Positions 25,060 to 37,629 of a DNA stretch of 64,000 nucleotides are shown here, in pieces; position 1 is the stretch's first letter, and every line of letters begins with the position of its first letter. The stretch lies in the NCBI GenBank assembly GCA_014338405.1, contig JTDE01003552.1, forward strand, positions 10,474 to 74,473. Reading direction: 5' to 3'. The translations under genes and the position numbers were made by a program. This DNA is from Paragonimus skrjabini miyazakii (taxonomy: Eukaryota; Platyhelminthes; Trematoda; Plagiorchiida; Troglotrematidae). The notes beneath the pieces are model-generated. The model was not told the origin of the DNA. It made no database searches and was given only the letters and a program-made list of their open reading frames with translations.

Positions 25060-27865
25060 GGGCACACTATTCACAAACAGTCAAACCCAGCGTCTCTGGA
25101 GTAATATTCTGGGTTAATTCAACTAGTCAAATCTGAAATACAGACGCAGCCGTCCAGGCACTCTGTAGGAGCACGAATTCTGCTTCAGTTATGTTCCAGT
25201 GGGACATTTCTAACACCCAGTAATTAAGGGCTTGGCTGTCATCCATCCGCACTGTTACACAGTAACAACGTTAGATTTTTAAACGTAGTTTAAATCCACG
25301 GGTCGATGCGTGTCTTGTAGCCACTAACTTCGATAAATTGCGGTAATGTAGGGCAGTTTTATGAGTTTTGAATTTTCTCAGTGTCATACTCACTCAGTGT
25401 TTTACGCAACAGCAACTATTAGGTATTCACATTTCCCTCAGGTACGTCTCTGTTTCATCAACAAACCTGCACGAGTGGATCTAACTTCAGGTAAGGCGGG
25501 CTTGCTTTATATCACCTTCGGACGTGCCTACCTCTCCATGGTGTGAACCAAAGATTTAACCCGCTGAACCCTCCAACTTCGAATACGTCTTAAAAGCATG
25601 TGGCCTCACGACATATAACTCTCCGTACAATAAGATAATTTCCCGTGTTTCGCGCGTGCGCTTGTATCGTTGAAATGTGGAGTCGTTAATGTCACCGAAC
25701 ACCTAACTCATTTTAATACGGCACCTTTTTGATGGTGTCCCATTGTACATTTGCTTGTTAGTCAACATTCAGCTACGGTCTTACGAGACAACAATTAATT
25801 CGACCCCAAGGCTCTGTGTAACGTGTGGTTTCAAACACAATCCCTCCCACATGAATGCTCGCTCTATCAAGAAATAATCACTTTCCCATCGTTAGAAACG
25901 TTCGTCCAGATCGCCACGTAGCTCAGCACAAAGTCACATAGTATGGAACACGCCAAAGAAAAGACCAGCTACTGTGCACGTGGGTGATGACAGTATCAAC
26001 GTCGAAACGTATGCGTAGAGGTGACTAACGTACACACGCTGGGCAGTCCAAGACCAGTATTACTTAACACGATAATTTCGGCACGATGATGTTTTACATG
26101 ACAAAGTGAAAATGAGCACGAAGTACGATTTGCCAATTTTCAACTCACATTTTCCAACTACAGAGTGCAGGTGTATTTATAAGACGGAATTGGTGCAAAG
26201 GAAATGTGTAAACATGTTTAAAATTGTGATGTTTGATGAATATTGAACTTAAGGCAGTTGAGTGTAATGGTTTCAATCACATAAATGGGTTTAGGTTGGG
26301 TTGTCGCGACGGCTTTGACTGAGTTATTCAATCATCAGTAGTAATTGTGTCTTCTGATCGCGAAAGACTCAGGTCTACTTCACGTCTGGATCTGCGAGAA
26401 GGATAAGCTGAGCGTTGCGACACGGACAAACGTCTAGCCTGGGAAGTTGTTGATTGCTAGAAATTTATTACAAGACGTAGTTAAACACGACCACGATCGC
26501 AAGCACCGTTTTCAATGGCTGACGTGCCTCTAGTTCCACTGACTTTGGTGCATTACCAGTGTGTTTGCTGACACGTTCTGCGCGTTGTACGTACACACAC
26601 CCAACACTCGCTTTCAGCTTCTGGCCCTGCCACATAGTTTCCACGCGCTCGCCCATTCCCATACTATTCACTAATAACAACAAGGGTCTGAAATTAACTG
26701 CCACTAATGTATCGGACTGTGGGGACTACTTCCGTTCATTCTGTTTCAGCCTTAAGGTCAAAGAACCATGGTACACTTAGTCCTGAAAATACAATAATCC
26801 GCTGCACATTACTGAGTTGACCGAAGTACCGTGATAAACTGGTTTAAGCATGCTCTTTATTGGCACGGGAGCAACCATTTTTTAATTTCATCGGGTTATT
26901 AAGATATTTAACAATCATCGTAATCTTATAAAACTGTTTGTTCCGGATCGTGTTATCAAATTGGCTTTACTGTTCACCGATCACTTAGTTTGACTTCTAA
27001 CGGAAACGTTCATTCTTTTGCTCCAATCGCTCAAACCTTTCTACGATTAAAATGTGCTCTTTTTTGCCTAGCTCGCTGGTACTATTACCTCCAGTCACTA
27101 CAATGCTTACGACGAATTTTCTAACAGATTTCCGTCCTCGCATAATATTCTTTACAGTGTTTACCAGCTGTGTACACCCTAACAATATTGAACAGTACTT
27201 CACACCAATATTTGTGTACAGTTCTATCCAACTAGTCCCAGTTTCTTCCCATCTCACATAGTGCATTTGCAACGGGCGTAAAACGGCGAATGATCTAAAG
27301 TGGCGGTTGCTCCCATGCAGCCTATCTGCTCACTGCCACGCTCACATCCTCTAATCTAAATTGAATAAGGCAAACTGTGATTGTGCCTTAGTTTGAATGT
27401 CATCCAGTTCGCAATGGTTTGCCTACTCTCATAGAATCGAAATTGACCATGTTACGGTGCCTTGGTAACGACGAGTCAGCACGGAGTGTCAATATATCTA
27501 AATTTTCCGAAAAATGGGAGACGGTGCATGTTCAAACACTGTCTGCAATGGAAGAAAGCGCAACTGTAAAGCAACGGTAGTAATTCCAGACTCCAAGACA
27601 ATTGTCTGAAGGTCAAAATGCACCACAGTGCTCTGCCCATCGAGTGAAACATCTGCCAGTTCGAAATGACTTAAATGGCTGCTGTCGTCGTTCAATAGTT
27701 ATCAACTACGAGTTTTGCGGTACTCATATGCCTAGAAAACGTAATGTGACCGGTACAGTAATAATTTGCATCTCTTAATCAGTTGCTTTCATACTGCCAC
27801 CTATGAAAGTGATTGTAATCCAAACTAAGCCAACTGTATCCACAATTCTGACTGTCTTAGTTCGA
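25060..27865. other. Unassigned intergenic DNA
   Basis: Short open frames only. No domain, RNA or repeat assignment could be supported. Confidence 0.4.
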
Positions 27866-27869
27866 GTTA

Positions 27870-28120
27870 CTTCAATATCCACTGTTAGTTCAACAAGTTC
27901 AAGAACTTCAAAAACTCAAATGGTTATTCTGAGAATAAAACGTCAATTTTGTTGGCTTTGTTAGCATAAATGGCATGGGATTGGTGATCAAGTGACCTGT
28001 AAACACACACTACTTATGCTAACAGGCCTCATAAGATTAACATAATCTTCCCATAATAACCATTAGAAGTTCTTGAATTTGAACTCAAAGTCCTTGAACT
28101 TGTTGGACCATCAACGGTAT
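27870..28120. repeat. Imperfect fold-back (MITE-like) element
   Basis: A left arm of about 90 bp (about 27881-27968) and a right arm of about 100 bp (about 28014-28117) are inverted copies. They share CAACAAGTTCAAG, AATGGTTATT and TTAGCATAA in mirrored order around a loop of about 45 bp. The arms differ by indels. There is no coding capacity. This is typical of a miniature inverted-repeat or foldback transposon, but I could not define target duplications. Confidence 0.6.
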
Positions 28121-31100
28121 TCAGTAGTGTATTTGGTGGTCACCTTGTGAGATTACATTGCCACCTAGGAGTTTTCGGCATACTAAGATCCCGCTGGTGC
28201 CTACATCAGCTGTGAACTACGGATTCTAGTCAGTCCGATACGAAAGGTAAAACTAACTCGTAAATGATTTCCTACCTACAAATAACGTTCATTCGTCTGA
28301 TCTCTCAAATGTTGAGTTTGCTTTTTCTACCCCGAACAGACTACAGTTAGATGTTACTTTGTCTTTTTCTTGCAATTTGTGTAATTTGACACGTGTCGAA
28401 TAGTAGTCTTTGCCATCAATTTATAGACACAGAACGAACTTGCAAGCTAGCACCATTTTCAATTAACCCCAAAATTGTCATAAAAATGACACCTGCCGAA
28501 GTGATCAATTACTTTTTTTGATCACCTACTGTATGCATTAGTCACTGCTCACAGTACATATATATGAAACAGATATCCGCTAGACATTGTCCTTGCACGT
28601 GGTACATCTATCAAAAACTTCAATATGTTCGCCTCACACCTAGATCGCTAACTGTAAGGAAAATAGTTACTCCACGATTAGGATCGTGTGCAAATGTTTG
28701 AGAGATTTTGAGAAAACAGATCATTATAAGAACATTTCACTATAGCTAAACTGAACTACAAATCTGAAGAATAAATTTCCCCGACGTATGGCCTATACTC
28801 AGGGTCGCTTAGTTATAAAAAACCATAGATTCTAAATAGCTGCCCGTATGCACCAGAAAAGGAGTACCGTTTACTTCAAATTACATGGTTTGAAATTATT
28901 GCAGACAAAAACGACTCTTTTGGCATAATTACGTGCGCTAATGTACGATATTGTGGACAGCATCCGTTTCTGGGTTAACCTGTGGAAGTGACCAAGTTTC
29001 CAAGGATTCCTATGCACGATTCAACACAGGCGGCTTGCGTGGCACCACTTTTGGTCTCACCTACATACCCTGTGCTCAGAGTCACTCCGAAGAAACAACA
29101 CTGGGGGACGTGCGAACGTAAGTCTAGTTGGTCGATGCCGGTTCGCCTGTATCGAAAACAAAACGTAGGGTAACCCTCCAACGGTACTGTCTAAGTTAGG
29201 AAGACAAGCAAAGATTGAGAATGTAGGGTAAGCGATGTGTCAGTACAGAAACACTTCATGTGGGGTAGGGAAAAATTAACCTTGGTGACCGGTGTGTTTC
29301 GTATAAACGATGACTTCCACTTCAACACCAAGCCGCACAAATCGGAATGAACACTTGATAACAGGATGAAATCAAATTTTTCTAACACCGAAGTGCTTAC
29401 ATTAACAGTAGGGTCTACACCACTGACACTGTGATGTACATCTTCTTCAATGACTCTAGTCAACTAAATCCAACGAAAATTCCCCTGAGGAACAGCATAA
29501 CGCGTAGATCACGTTGCAGCACCTACATGTCTTACGCTCTTTTTTTAAGTCCAACATATCGATTTACTATAATATATTAGCACTCCAACTTACAATTGAT
29601 ATTGCTATTCAATTCGTTCATCAGGATCAGTATAAACTCCTTTCGAACCAACGTCTTATTGTGAAATGCTCAAGCATCCAAGATGATCATACCAAACAAA
29701 TCCCATATTGTTACTGTCCATCGTAAGGAGGCACATAGTGTGCTGCATACCGTTAACATGTCGTTAACAAGCAACCAAGCTAGATTTTTTCTTGTCGGGC
29801 TATTATGCTTTTGGGATTCGGCACAAAAAAGGCAGAAAAGTCCGTGGGTCTGGTACTATACAACATGCTGGGCTTCCAACACATACCACTTGTACGCCTT
29901 ATTACGTTGTTACAGTTATTATTCTTTCAACATTCTGGGACGGGTTTCTAGTGTTCACAGAGAAAGCCCGCGAAATACAAGCCCTCTACACACACAAAAA
30001 CCCAGTTCTATTGTTTCTGCGATTTCCTTCACCAAAAACAAGACCGCCCGATATGAACTGAAATAATTTTGAGGCAACGTGTGATAAAACAAATGAATTT
30101 CAAAGTTATCATGTTGCAACCAGTACGCTGAATTAATTCGCTCACAAACTCCATACTGCAATCCAACCTAAGGTGTGTATCGTCACGCGTCCTTTGTGTT
30201 GATGTGAATCCAATTACTTCAGCCCCCACGATCACTACCCGAGTAAGTACGCCATCAAAGTGGAACAGAAGAATGGATTTTTCCTTTTCATATTTTTTTA
30301 TCAAGCAAGTGATAACGTTTCTTTCCTCTGTAAATGATATGAGGCGTTCACTTAGAGTCTCTAACACAGGAAGATAATTTCTCTGATTGGTTGGTCGGCA
30401 GACCTGAACGAATACGTACGGAGGAATGCGGCGTTGATCTACGGAATTGATCAGTAATGGAAGGTTAGGTGTGCAATTCGATCTAATTTTTGACCAAACC
30501 CATTGGCTGTTCGTGAGTAGGGTGTTCTACCTTGCCACCTGCAGCTTGCCTGTCGACCTAACCCACAAATTAGAACAGCATACGCCGGCCGATTTGATCG
30601 TCACTTTAACGTCCTTGTTTTACACTGCCTGTTGTTAGATTTATCATCGATCAGTTATTGGTATCCTCTACACCTGAAATATTCACTATCGTCTCGACTC
30701 GTGAAGAGCACCGAAGCCCGTGAGTATGGACTTACTAATGCTCATGGTATAGAATCACAATTGACTGCTTCTGCCAGGTAGTTTATTAATATATTACATG
30801 TTGAGTCAATATTAATGTAATTCCCGCTCAGATCGTACGTTTAACATTAACTGAGCCCCTTCTGCTACCCTGAAGTACGGCCTTAACGTAGAGCTTGAAG
30901 TTTTTTTAGTTATTGTGTTCAATTCGATATACTGAATTTTCATCACAAGTGTCAAATGATCAGCATTCATTTACTTAGTGAAAATCGTTCGTTTCAATAT
31001 GGTCGACGTTCAAATGAAGTTCGGCTGTATCGTACCGTTTGCGCTTTCGGCTTTGACGAGGGTCTTCGGGTTTGTGTGCGCCCTCACATAGGGCAGCAAT

Positions 31101-33120
31101 TTCGTCTTTTCTGTCATCATTGCTCCGTGACGTGACTGGATGTATTCAAAGGTCGATTCATAGGGAAAAGACAGACTGACCAATACAAATTTCCATAATT
31201 TCGCTTTTCTACTGCTGACCAGAAAGTGTTTTCACGCCGGATACTTCATATACAGAATACTAGAATGCTTGAGACACGCGTTGTTCAAATGAGTGTCCCA
31301 AAGCTTCCAAGAGAAAAATACACACTCAATGATACAATTGTGCGACCACTCTTATTCCTATCAGTGTTCACATTTTAATGTTGAGATCTATCATATACAT
31401 TCGAACGTGATAAACAGATATGGAATGTCCACATTTTGGAAGTCGTTGAAGAATGTTAGAAAAAACAGTTGAGAAAAGATCGCAGGTTCATGTTGAGGAG
31501 CTGTCCTCTGGATGAGAACCTCCATACAGCGCACTGGCATACTTTTGACAAGAAAATATAACACAGTCCCCCATCCTAGTCCTAGAATCGCACATCTAAA
31601 CACCTGTGTGTATTTACCTGGCAACTGTACTCTAACCAGGTTTAGCTGAGGGCTACAGGCTGACCAATCCAACATCCATAATCCGCGAAACGGAAACCAC
31701 ATTTCGATAACATTGGACGATCTTATAGGGGAACTGTCATGCTAGGTCATAACTCATGTAGACGTGTGATGATAAGATATTTTCTTATGTCCTCGTGGAA
31801 CAGTGGAAAATTTATCCATTAAGACTAGTTCACTAAAGCCCGTGGCTGTGAATACAATCTGAGTCACTAGTTATCGTCGAACACTACACTTCCTACCAGA
31901 GCACTGAACCTCATTACGAAGGTCACACCAGTGCCGTCACGATGCGGTAGAACCGTCCTGACTAAGCTTTTACTCTTCACTAGATATCACAAACTTCTAC
32001 TAAAATATCCATGAGATGAGAAGATAAATCTGTTCACGTTTGAGCAACATCACTCTTATTACCCATTGATAATCAGAGTTTCGGTAATATTCCAATTTTC
32101 GTTACGAGATGTTTTTTGGAAATGTAAGACATAAACATGCCGTTTTCATTGTTAAAGAACCCGCTGCTTTGTTCGGTAGGTACTGTACTCATCACGCCAA
32201 GTTGCACCCATACTGTTATTCACTTGCAAAGATGAAAGCTTCAAAAACCAGGGGGTGTTACATATGCAGTAGCGAACAAGTCTTATTAGGGGCAGCATAT
32301 TCTGACTACCGATACCTTCCATATAAATATAACTTAATTTCCTTGAAAGCTTAAATCTTCTTATTTAAATCCGCTTAATGTTCAGCCTATTGCCACGGCG
32401 AAAGAAGTGATTTCGTCTAACAGGTTGACCAATCATCCGTCTCAAATTATCAGTCTACCGGAGTATGTCATCGTGAACATTTTTCCCGATGATATTTGTT
32501 CATTACTTGTTATTAGATTTTCCATCGCTGACATGAATCAGACGGCAGTGTAGGGTGACCACATGGCCGGAATTATAACAACGTCACAATCATTTTCGTA
32601 AATCTTACGACAATTTTTTTAAAAGAGAATTTCAACACGTTTTTACTGGTTGTATATAATGGTTCCACTTCCTTAAATACTAAAACCGGTCATTTACGAC
32701 CGGTTGTTTTGTGAGTAGCAGTGAAGTATTGGGTGATTTTACAATTACACCGCCAGGTGACTTCTCTAACATGAAACTTCAAGATTTTCATACAGCGGAG
32801 AAGTCAATATTATATAGCAGCGAAGTTACTATCGAAAGTGTTAGCAAACGGCTTTCAGATTTGATCAGGTGTGCATCTTTTGTGTACGGCCTATCGTATA
32901 ATTTACATCTACCTGTTATTGATATCACACCTCAAAAATAGCATGATCCCACTTATCACTGTCAGACCTCCAAGGCTTGGAGAACCACAAGACAACTACA
33001 ACAAGAGTCGTAAACACCTCTCGAAGTGATCAGCAGTAATGAGGACAAACTAATTCCAGTGCAATCGAATCCCGTTTGATAGATACTAGTCACCAAGCGA
33101 AACCTGAAAAAGTAGTTCGT
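28120..33120. other. Unassigned intergenic DNA
   Basis: Contains a 127-codon open frame at 29683-30066 (+) and a 103-codon one at 31391-31702 (-). Neither has recognisable motifs or splice-supported context. Also holds the hairpin at 32684-32705 and a 76-codon frame right after it (32711-32941). Confidence 0.35.
32684..32705. repeat. Perfect 8-bp hairpin
   Basis: AACCGGTC and GACCGGTT are separated by the six bases ATTTAC. A-rich and T-rich flanks extend it imperfectly. The role is unknown. Confidence 0.6.
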
Positions 33121-33122
33121 AT

Positions 33123-33426
33123 TGTTGTACAGCAGGCAGTTTCGTCTATGAGTTTTATACTACTCACAAGCGGCATTCAAGAATTAAAAGGCAAGCATCA
33201 ACGCCAGGAAAACGACGGACCAGAAGCGACCATTGGAATAGTATGTACGCGCTATGGGGGAAGTGCCACCTGAGCGAACGACAACGTACTGCTACCCGAT
33301 GGGTGTGAATGTATGTCAGCCGTGCAAATGAGTATACGTGTTCGTGGTCCCATGTTTAAAATAACCCGTACCGAAGTTCGTGCAATAAACCAATTTGCAG
33401 GTCAAGTGTCTTTTGCGGTGACAACA
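33123..33426 (+). repeat. Solo LTR of the Ty3/gypsy family
   Basis: 304 bp, from TGTTGTACAG to GGTGACAACA, with CAATAAAC in the 3' part. The left flank GTAT and right flank GTAG fit a 4-bp duplication with one change. No internal element sequence adjoins it. Confidence 0.88.
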
Positions 33427-34639
33427 GTAGCACCTAGTGTTGTGATCCGAGAACGCGGATGGCGCAAGGGTTGTTTATTCGACCAAGCAATACAGGGGTT
33501 AAGCATTGAAACAAAACCCGAAACAAAACCACTCATTTGCACGCGGTATTCAACCTCAGACCGTCTCGGCCGCCGCAGACGTCAGTGCTCAGTTCCATCA
33601 AGTAGCAGGGACTCCTATAGGTGATACTGCACTCTGATTTTCCTTCCTGCACTTTTCCTGCGGCTTGTAGCATGTCAAAATATATGCTCCGATCCTACTA
33701 CTGAATAGCAGTTGTTTGAGTAGTATGTTACGATCGCTCAACTCCACTGCACTAGAACGTTGATCAGGTTCACTCTGGAGTTGACGGACGATAACCGTTA
33801 TCAACAATAGAAACCACTATCACCAGGCTACGATCCTTGCATGTTGACAGAAACAATTGGTACAAACCCTCTAATTCCTTTGGTTAGTTATCTTGAAAAC
33901 CCCACAAAGAGTCCGAATAAGCGTAAACCACTTGTCACTATCAGACATGCGTCCCATGAAAAGTGAATGTCATTCTCTCTGCGGATCACATTTGTCCCAG
34001 ATGACTATTAACTTTCACCTGGGTATATGATACTTATAGACCCAATACTTATTTTGATTACAATATATAGCAAATCGTAGACACAACGTTAAATAAGAGT
34101 GACCGGAAAAAGCAGTTTGCAAAATCGACTGTTTATTCTAAAGAATATGGAGAACATTAAGCGTTCTAAGAGTTCGTCAGAAAAGTTTTTTTGTAGTATT
34201 CTATTCAGCAAACGTAAATATGATATATGTCTTGATTCCGTAGAACGAATAACATCGATATTGAGAATTACCGTCGATCTCTGCAAATTATCCGAATTCG
34301 TTAATGTTCGTTAGGGTCGTAACCGTGTTTTTCGAAAGACGTACTATGAAGTGTAGGTGATGAAAAGATGAAACAAGATGATATAGTGTGCGTGCAGCAA
34401 ACTGTTGCAGTGTCTGTAAATCCCACAACTACTTTGGGCATATGCTTACTTCGCAGGGCAACCGGTGACGCGAAATTGGACAAAAGTAAGTAAACAGCCA
34501 ACTACTAACATTTATCAAGTAGTCAATGATAATTTAAAATTAGAGGTACCCGACTGCTTAATTCGGCGCATTGCAATATTAAATTTGCAATCGTGTACAA
34601 CAAAGTGACAGGCACACATTTCCCGATCTTGTCCGTCAA

Positions 34640-34656
34640 ATATATATATATATATA
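34640..34656. repeat. (TA)8 microsatellite
   Basis: Pure alternating TA run flanked by unique sequence. Confidence 0.9.
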
Positions 34657-34737
34657 GTGAGTAGTATCTGTCGATTTTCTCCAACCTAATGATATAAACC
34701 AGTTTCTAACCCGATAGGTTACGATCGGTTAATTCGT

Positions 34738-35015
34738 ATTGCTTACAAGTAAAACAATTTCAGCGCTCATCAGTGGAGCTGGTGGATTTCAGCATGAACT
34801 TTTTGTGAAATTCTGCTTTGGCAGTCAGACCGCTAGATCGCTTGGCAGATTCCATATGACACAGTGGACTGTGCGAGTAACTCAGTCCAAATGTGAGATT
34901 TCTGAGCTCCAAGAGTAGATTCGTAGCTCAGTAGAGCGCTTGTTGTGTTTGGACATGCTGATTCTGTCGCTGATTCGAATCCAGCCGATGCCCAGACTTT
35001 CGCAACTGGGTCCCA
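34738..35015 (+). repeat. tRNA-like-containing repeat, complete copy
   Basis: About 280 bp. A head of about 180 bp (CTTACAAGTAA..., GGTGGATTTC, TTCCATATGA, CAAATGTGAGATTTCTGAGCTC) precedes a tRNA-like block at about 34917-34991. Box A is TAGCTCAGTAGAG and box B is GATTCGAATCC at 34972-34982. The tail GCCCAGACTTTCGCAACTGGGTC follows. The same order occurs on the minus strand at 44.2-44.6 kb. The tRNA-like part sits in the second half, not at the 5' end as in ordinary SINEs. Confidence 0.8.
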
Positions 35016-35671
35016 CACAAATGAGGAAATCTGTCTCACTGCCGATAATTAATATTATTTCATTTATGACTGATCGATAGAAGGTCAATATAAATAGGTG
35101 GCAGCTTTGAACTATGCGATCTAATCGCACTAAGTTCGACCTTTTTGGATTGTTTTCGGTTGGTTGATCGGAATTTTGCGAACAACCCTGAATGATTTAA
35201 TCAAGATAGTCGCACGGTTTAGATTCCCCAGGTGGATTTCAATAACGCTTATTTATTTTATCTTTCTTTCTTTTCATAACCAGGCTCGAAAGTTCATGCG
35301 TATCTCTTTCCACAATTGCCTCATCGTATGATCAACATGTTCTGCCGCACAGCAACCGGTAGGCGCGTACACCAACATGTGGAAAAGACACCTTGGTTGT
35401 TACCGTTCACATTCTTGGGGTGTGTGCTCTCCTACTAGACTAAAGCCTGAGAAAGGCAGAACAACTAACTCCTGGGCAACACAAAGCAATCCTAACTTCT
35501 ATGAAAAATTTTTTTTCTGCAGAAAACCGACGGTGGTTATATTAGCCGTTTTCGGTGGGCCGTGCTAATGCCGGGTTCCAACTTGCCAGCACGTTATTGC
35601 TGCAAGGTTTTGATTCAATCAATTCAGTTGTCCAGCTTTTGGAATAACTTGAGTACACAGAGGACAACGTG

Positions 35672-35800
35672 TAGCGAAAAGGCGTCCAATAACGCAGTCT
35701 TCATTGCCCAACTCGCTGATTGCCATGCTACGCACGAGCTCGCATTTATGAATCAACACCCACAGAACAACATAACTGAGCCTACGGTTTACTCACTTTG
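35672..35800 (+). repeat. Interspersed repeat, copy 1 of a pair
   Basis: GCGAAAAGGCGTCCAATAA opens a block of about 125 bp that matches 55571-55695 on the same strand with scattered changes. This copy has AATAAC where the other has AATAAA, so it may be the R/U5 end of an unrecognised LTR. Confidence 0.6.
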
Positions 35801-36627
35801 ATAGACCAACTCAATCCGATATAGTGGGTTGCTCAACTGCCCACAAGAGAAGTCGACTACAAATAACCTTAGGTTGTCCAATCTAATTGAAATGACACAC
35901 CTACCGGCTCTCGTATTCGCTTCAACTGTCTGCACCTACTCACTGTATAAAGTACTGTTAATCACACCGTCTACTTTGTTCTCCAGCCATATCTGAGTAC
36001 ACAGCGCATGCAGCCTTTTTTTCTTACGAGTAATGTGTTTATCGCGTCTATCTCGGCTTCCGATCGAAAAATCAGATCAGGCCTTGAATTCGATGGCACA
36101 AACATGCAACAACTGATCATACGTTAAAAAAAGCAATAATTCTGACTTCTCACAGGTTGTTTCCAAGTTTTCAGAGTTACAGGCACTAGGTCATCAAGCA
36201 ACAGCAGAAGGAAACAAAAATCCAGAAAGAAAATCGACTGGGAAATGACCGCGTCGTTGTAGCAAAGGGGATGATACACTAACTAAGGTAGGTAAATTTG
36301 ATGTCATAATGTTCAGCGAGTTACAAAACGGTGATGAATACTGAGTGAGAGATGACACAACGATCGATTGAACCGTGTCAACACATAACATTGAAAATTA
36401 GTGTCACATAGACAACGAAAACAAATAAATAGATTCCGTAACGAACAGATTAATGAAGAAAGCACTTGAGAACAAAGTTCTGCCATATCAAAGGAAAGAT
36501 GAAAAATTTCGAACAAATACCTGTAACCGTGGTTGATCAAAACAAATGTTGTTTTGACTGGTGTTAACCAGAGAGTATGGAGAGTGCAGATGTGCATTTT
36601 GAAAAAATTAAGGAAGGTCCGGATAGA

Positions 36628-36670
36628 TCACATGTTTTGTTTGAAAGGGAATTCTGGGTGGTTAACCATT
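36628..36670 (-). CDS. Aldo-keto reductase terminal exon 8
   Basis: 43 bp: one base completing Leu292, then MVNHPEFPFKQNM and TGA (36628-36630). HPxxPF is the usual AKR C-terminal motif. The acceptor tgtttcag is strong. It is far too short to be seen as an isolated open frame. Confidence 0.9.
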
Positions 36671-37591
36671 CTGAAACAGAAAGGGATAAGGTACATTTTA
36701 TCATATAACGAAGATACTTACAAAGGTGGTTGGATGCGGCGTATGTTTTGGCTAGCAGCTTCAAGAAGTTCGATATCTTCGGCAGGCAATTCAAAATCGA
36801 AAATCTGGGGAAAAAGTAAAACAGAAACGTGACATAGACACCCGTTTTTAATTTTGATAAAAAGCGGCAACTGATGGACACAAGCCACAACGTAAGTCCG
36901 AAAATGTCACTGTGTTTCATTCACCAGTAATCAATCAAAAAGGATTTCACCTGAACAGATATTCGTGCTCAAATTTTCCCAGTTTTGTTTAATGGATACT
37001 AAGTAGTAAACTTTCGAACTGTGTATTCCATCTATCAAGCAACACACGATACTGTTGACAAACGCTTTAAGGTGAACGTGCACACTGGCTCGAATACAGG
37101 CGAAGGCCAGATTTTCACAATCGGGTTTTTTCAAACTAACTACAGAAACTGTCCTGGATACATTCGTAAATGTTATTTTTCGCAATTTGCCGTAAAAATA
37201 CGGCTCAGTAGAATATCTTCAGATCCAATGAAATAGTTCATTGTAAATGTACCATGCAGGGCCAATACATAACGGAAAGACTGGATATTCACAGTCCCAA
37301 AAAAGCAAGTACCTTATGAGTGGCTTGTAAATCTACACTTTCAAGAGACTTCGTAACTGGCCGTTAAGCGTCAATTACAAGTATGACCCAAATCTAGTAG
37401 GACCATATTGGGTCGGCGTTCTGTGTTTTTCGCCATGTCACAAGACAGTAGCCTGTCAGAGTTAGAAAAGGGAAATCTATTTCGGTGTTTAGGCGAACGC
37501 ACCTGGGTGTGTGAGAGATCGCTGAATGATGATACGGGTCGAAAGATACTGTCCACAGCCTCCTGGTGAATCTGGCTAGATCAAGAAAGCC

Positions 37592-37629
<38 letters not shown>

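Noticed and set aside
33313..33624. 103-codon open frame (+)
   Set aside because: Starts inside the solo LTR and runs into unrelated flanking DNA.
34752..34785. Hammerhead-like CTGATGA...GAA on the minus strand within the head of the tRNA-like repeat
   Set aside because: Stem II would have one wobble pair, the flanks do not pair as stem I, and the equivalent site at 44.5 kb reads CTGTTGA.
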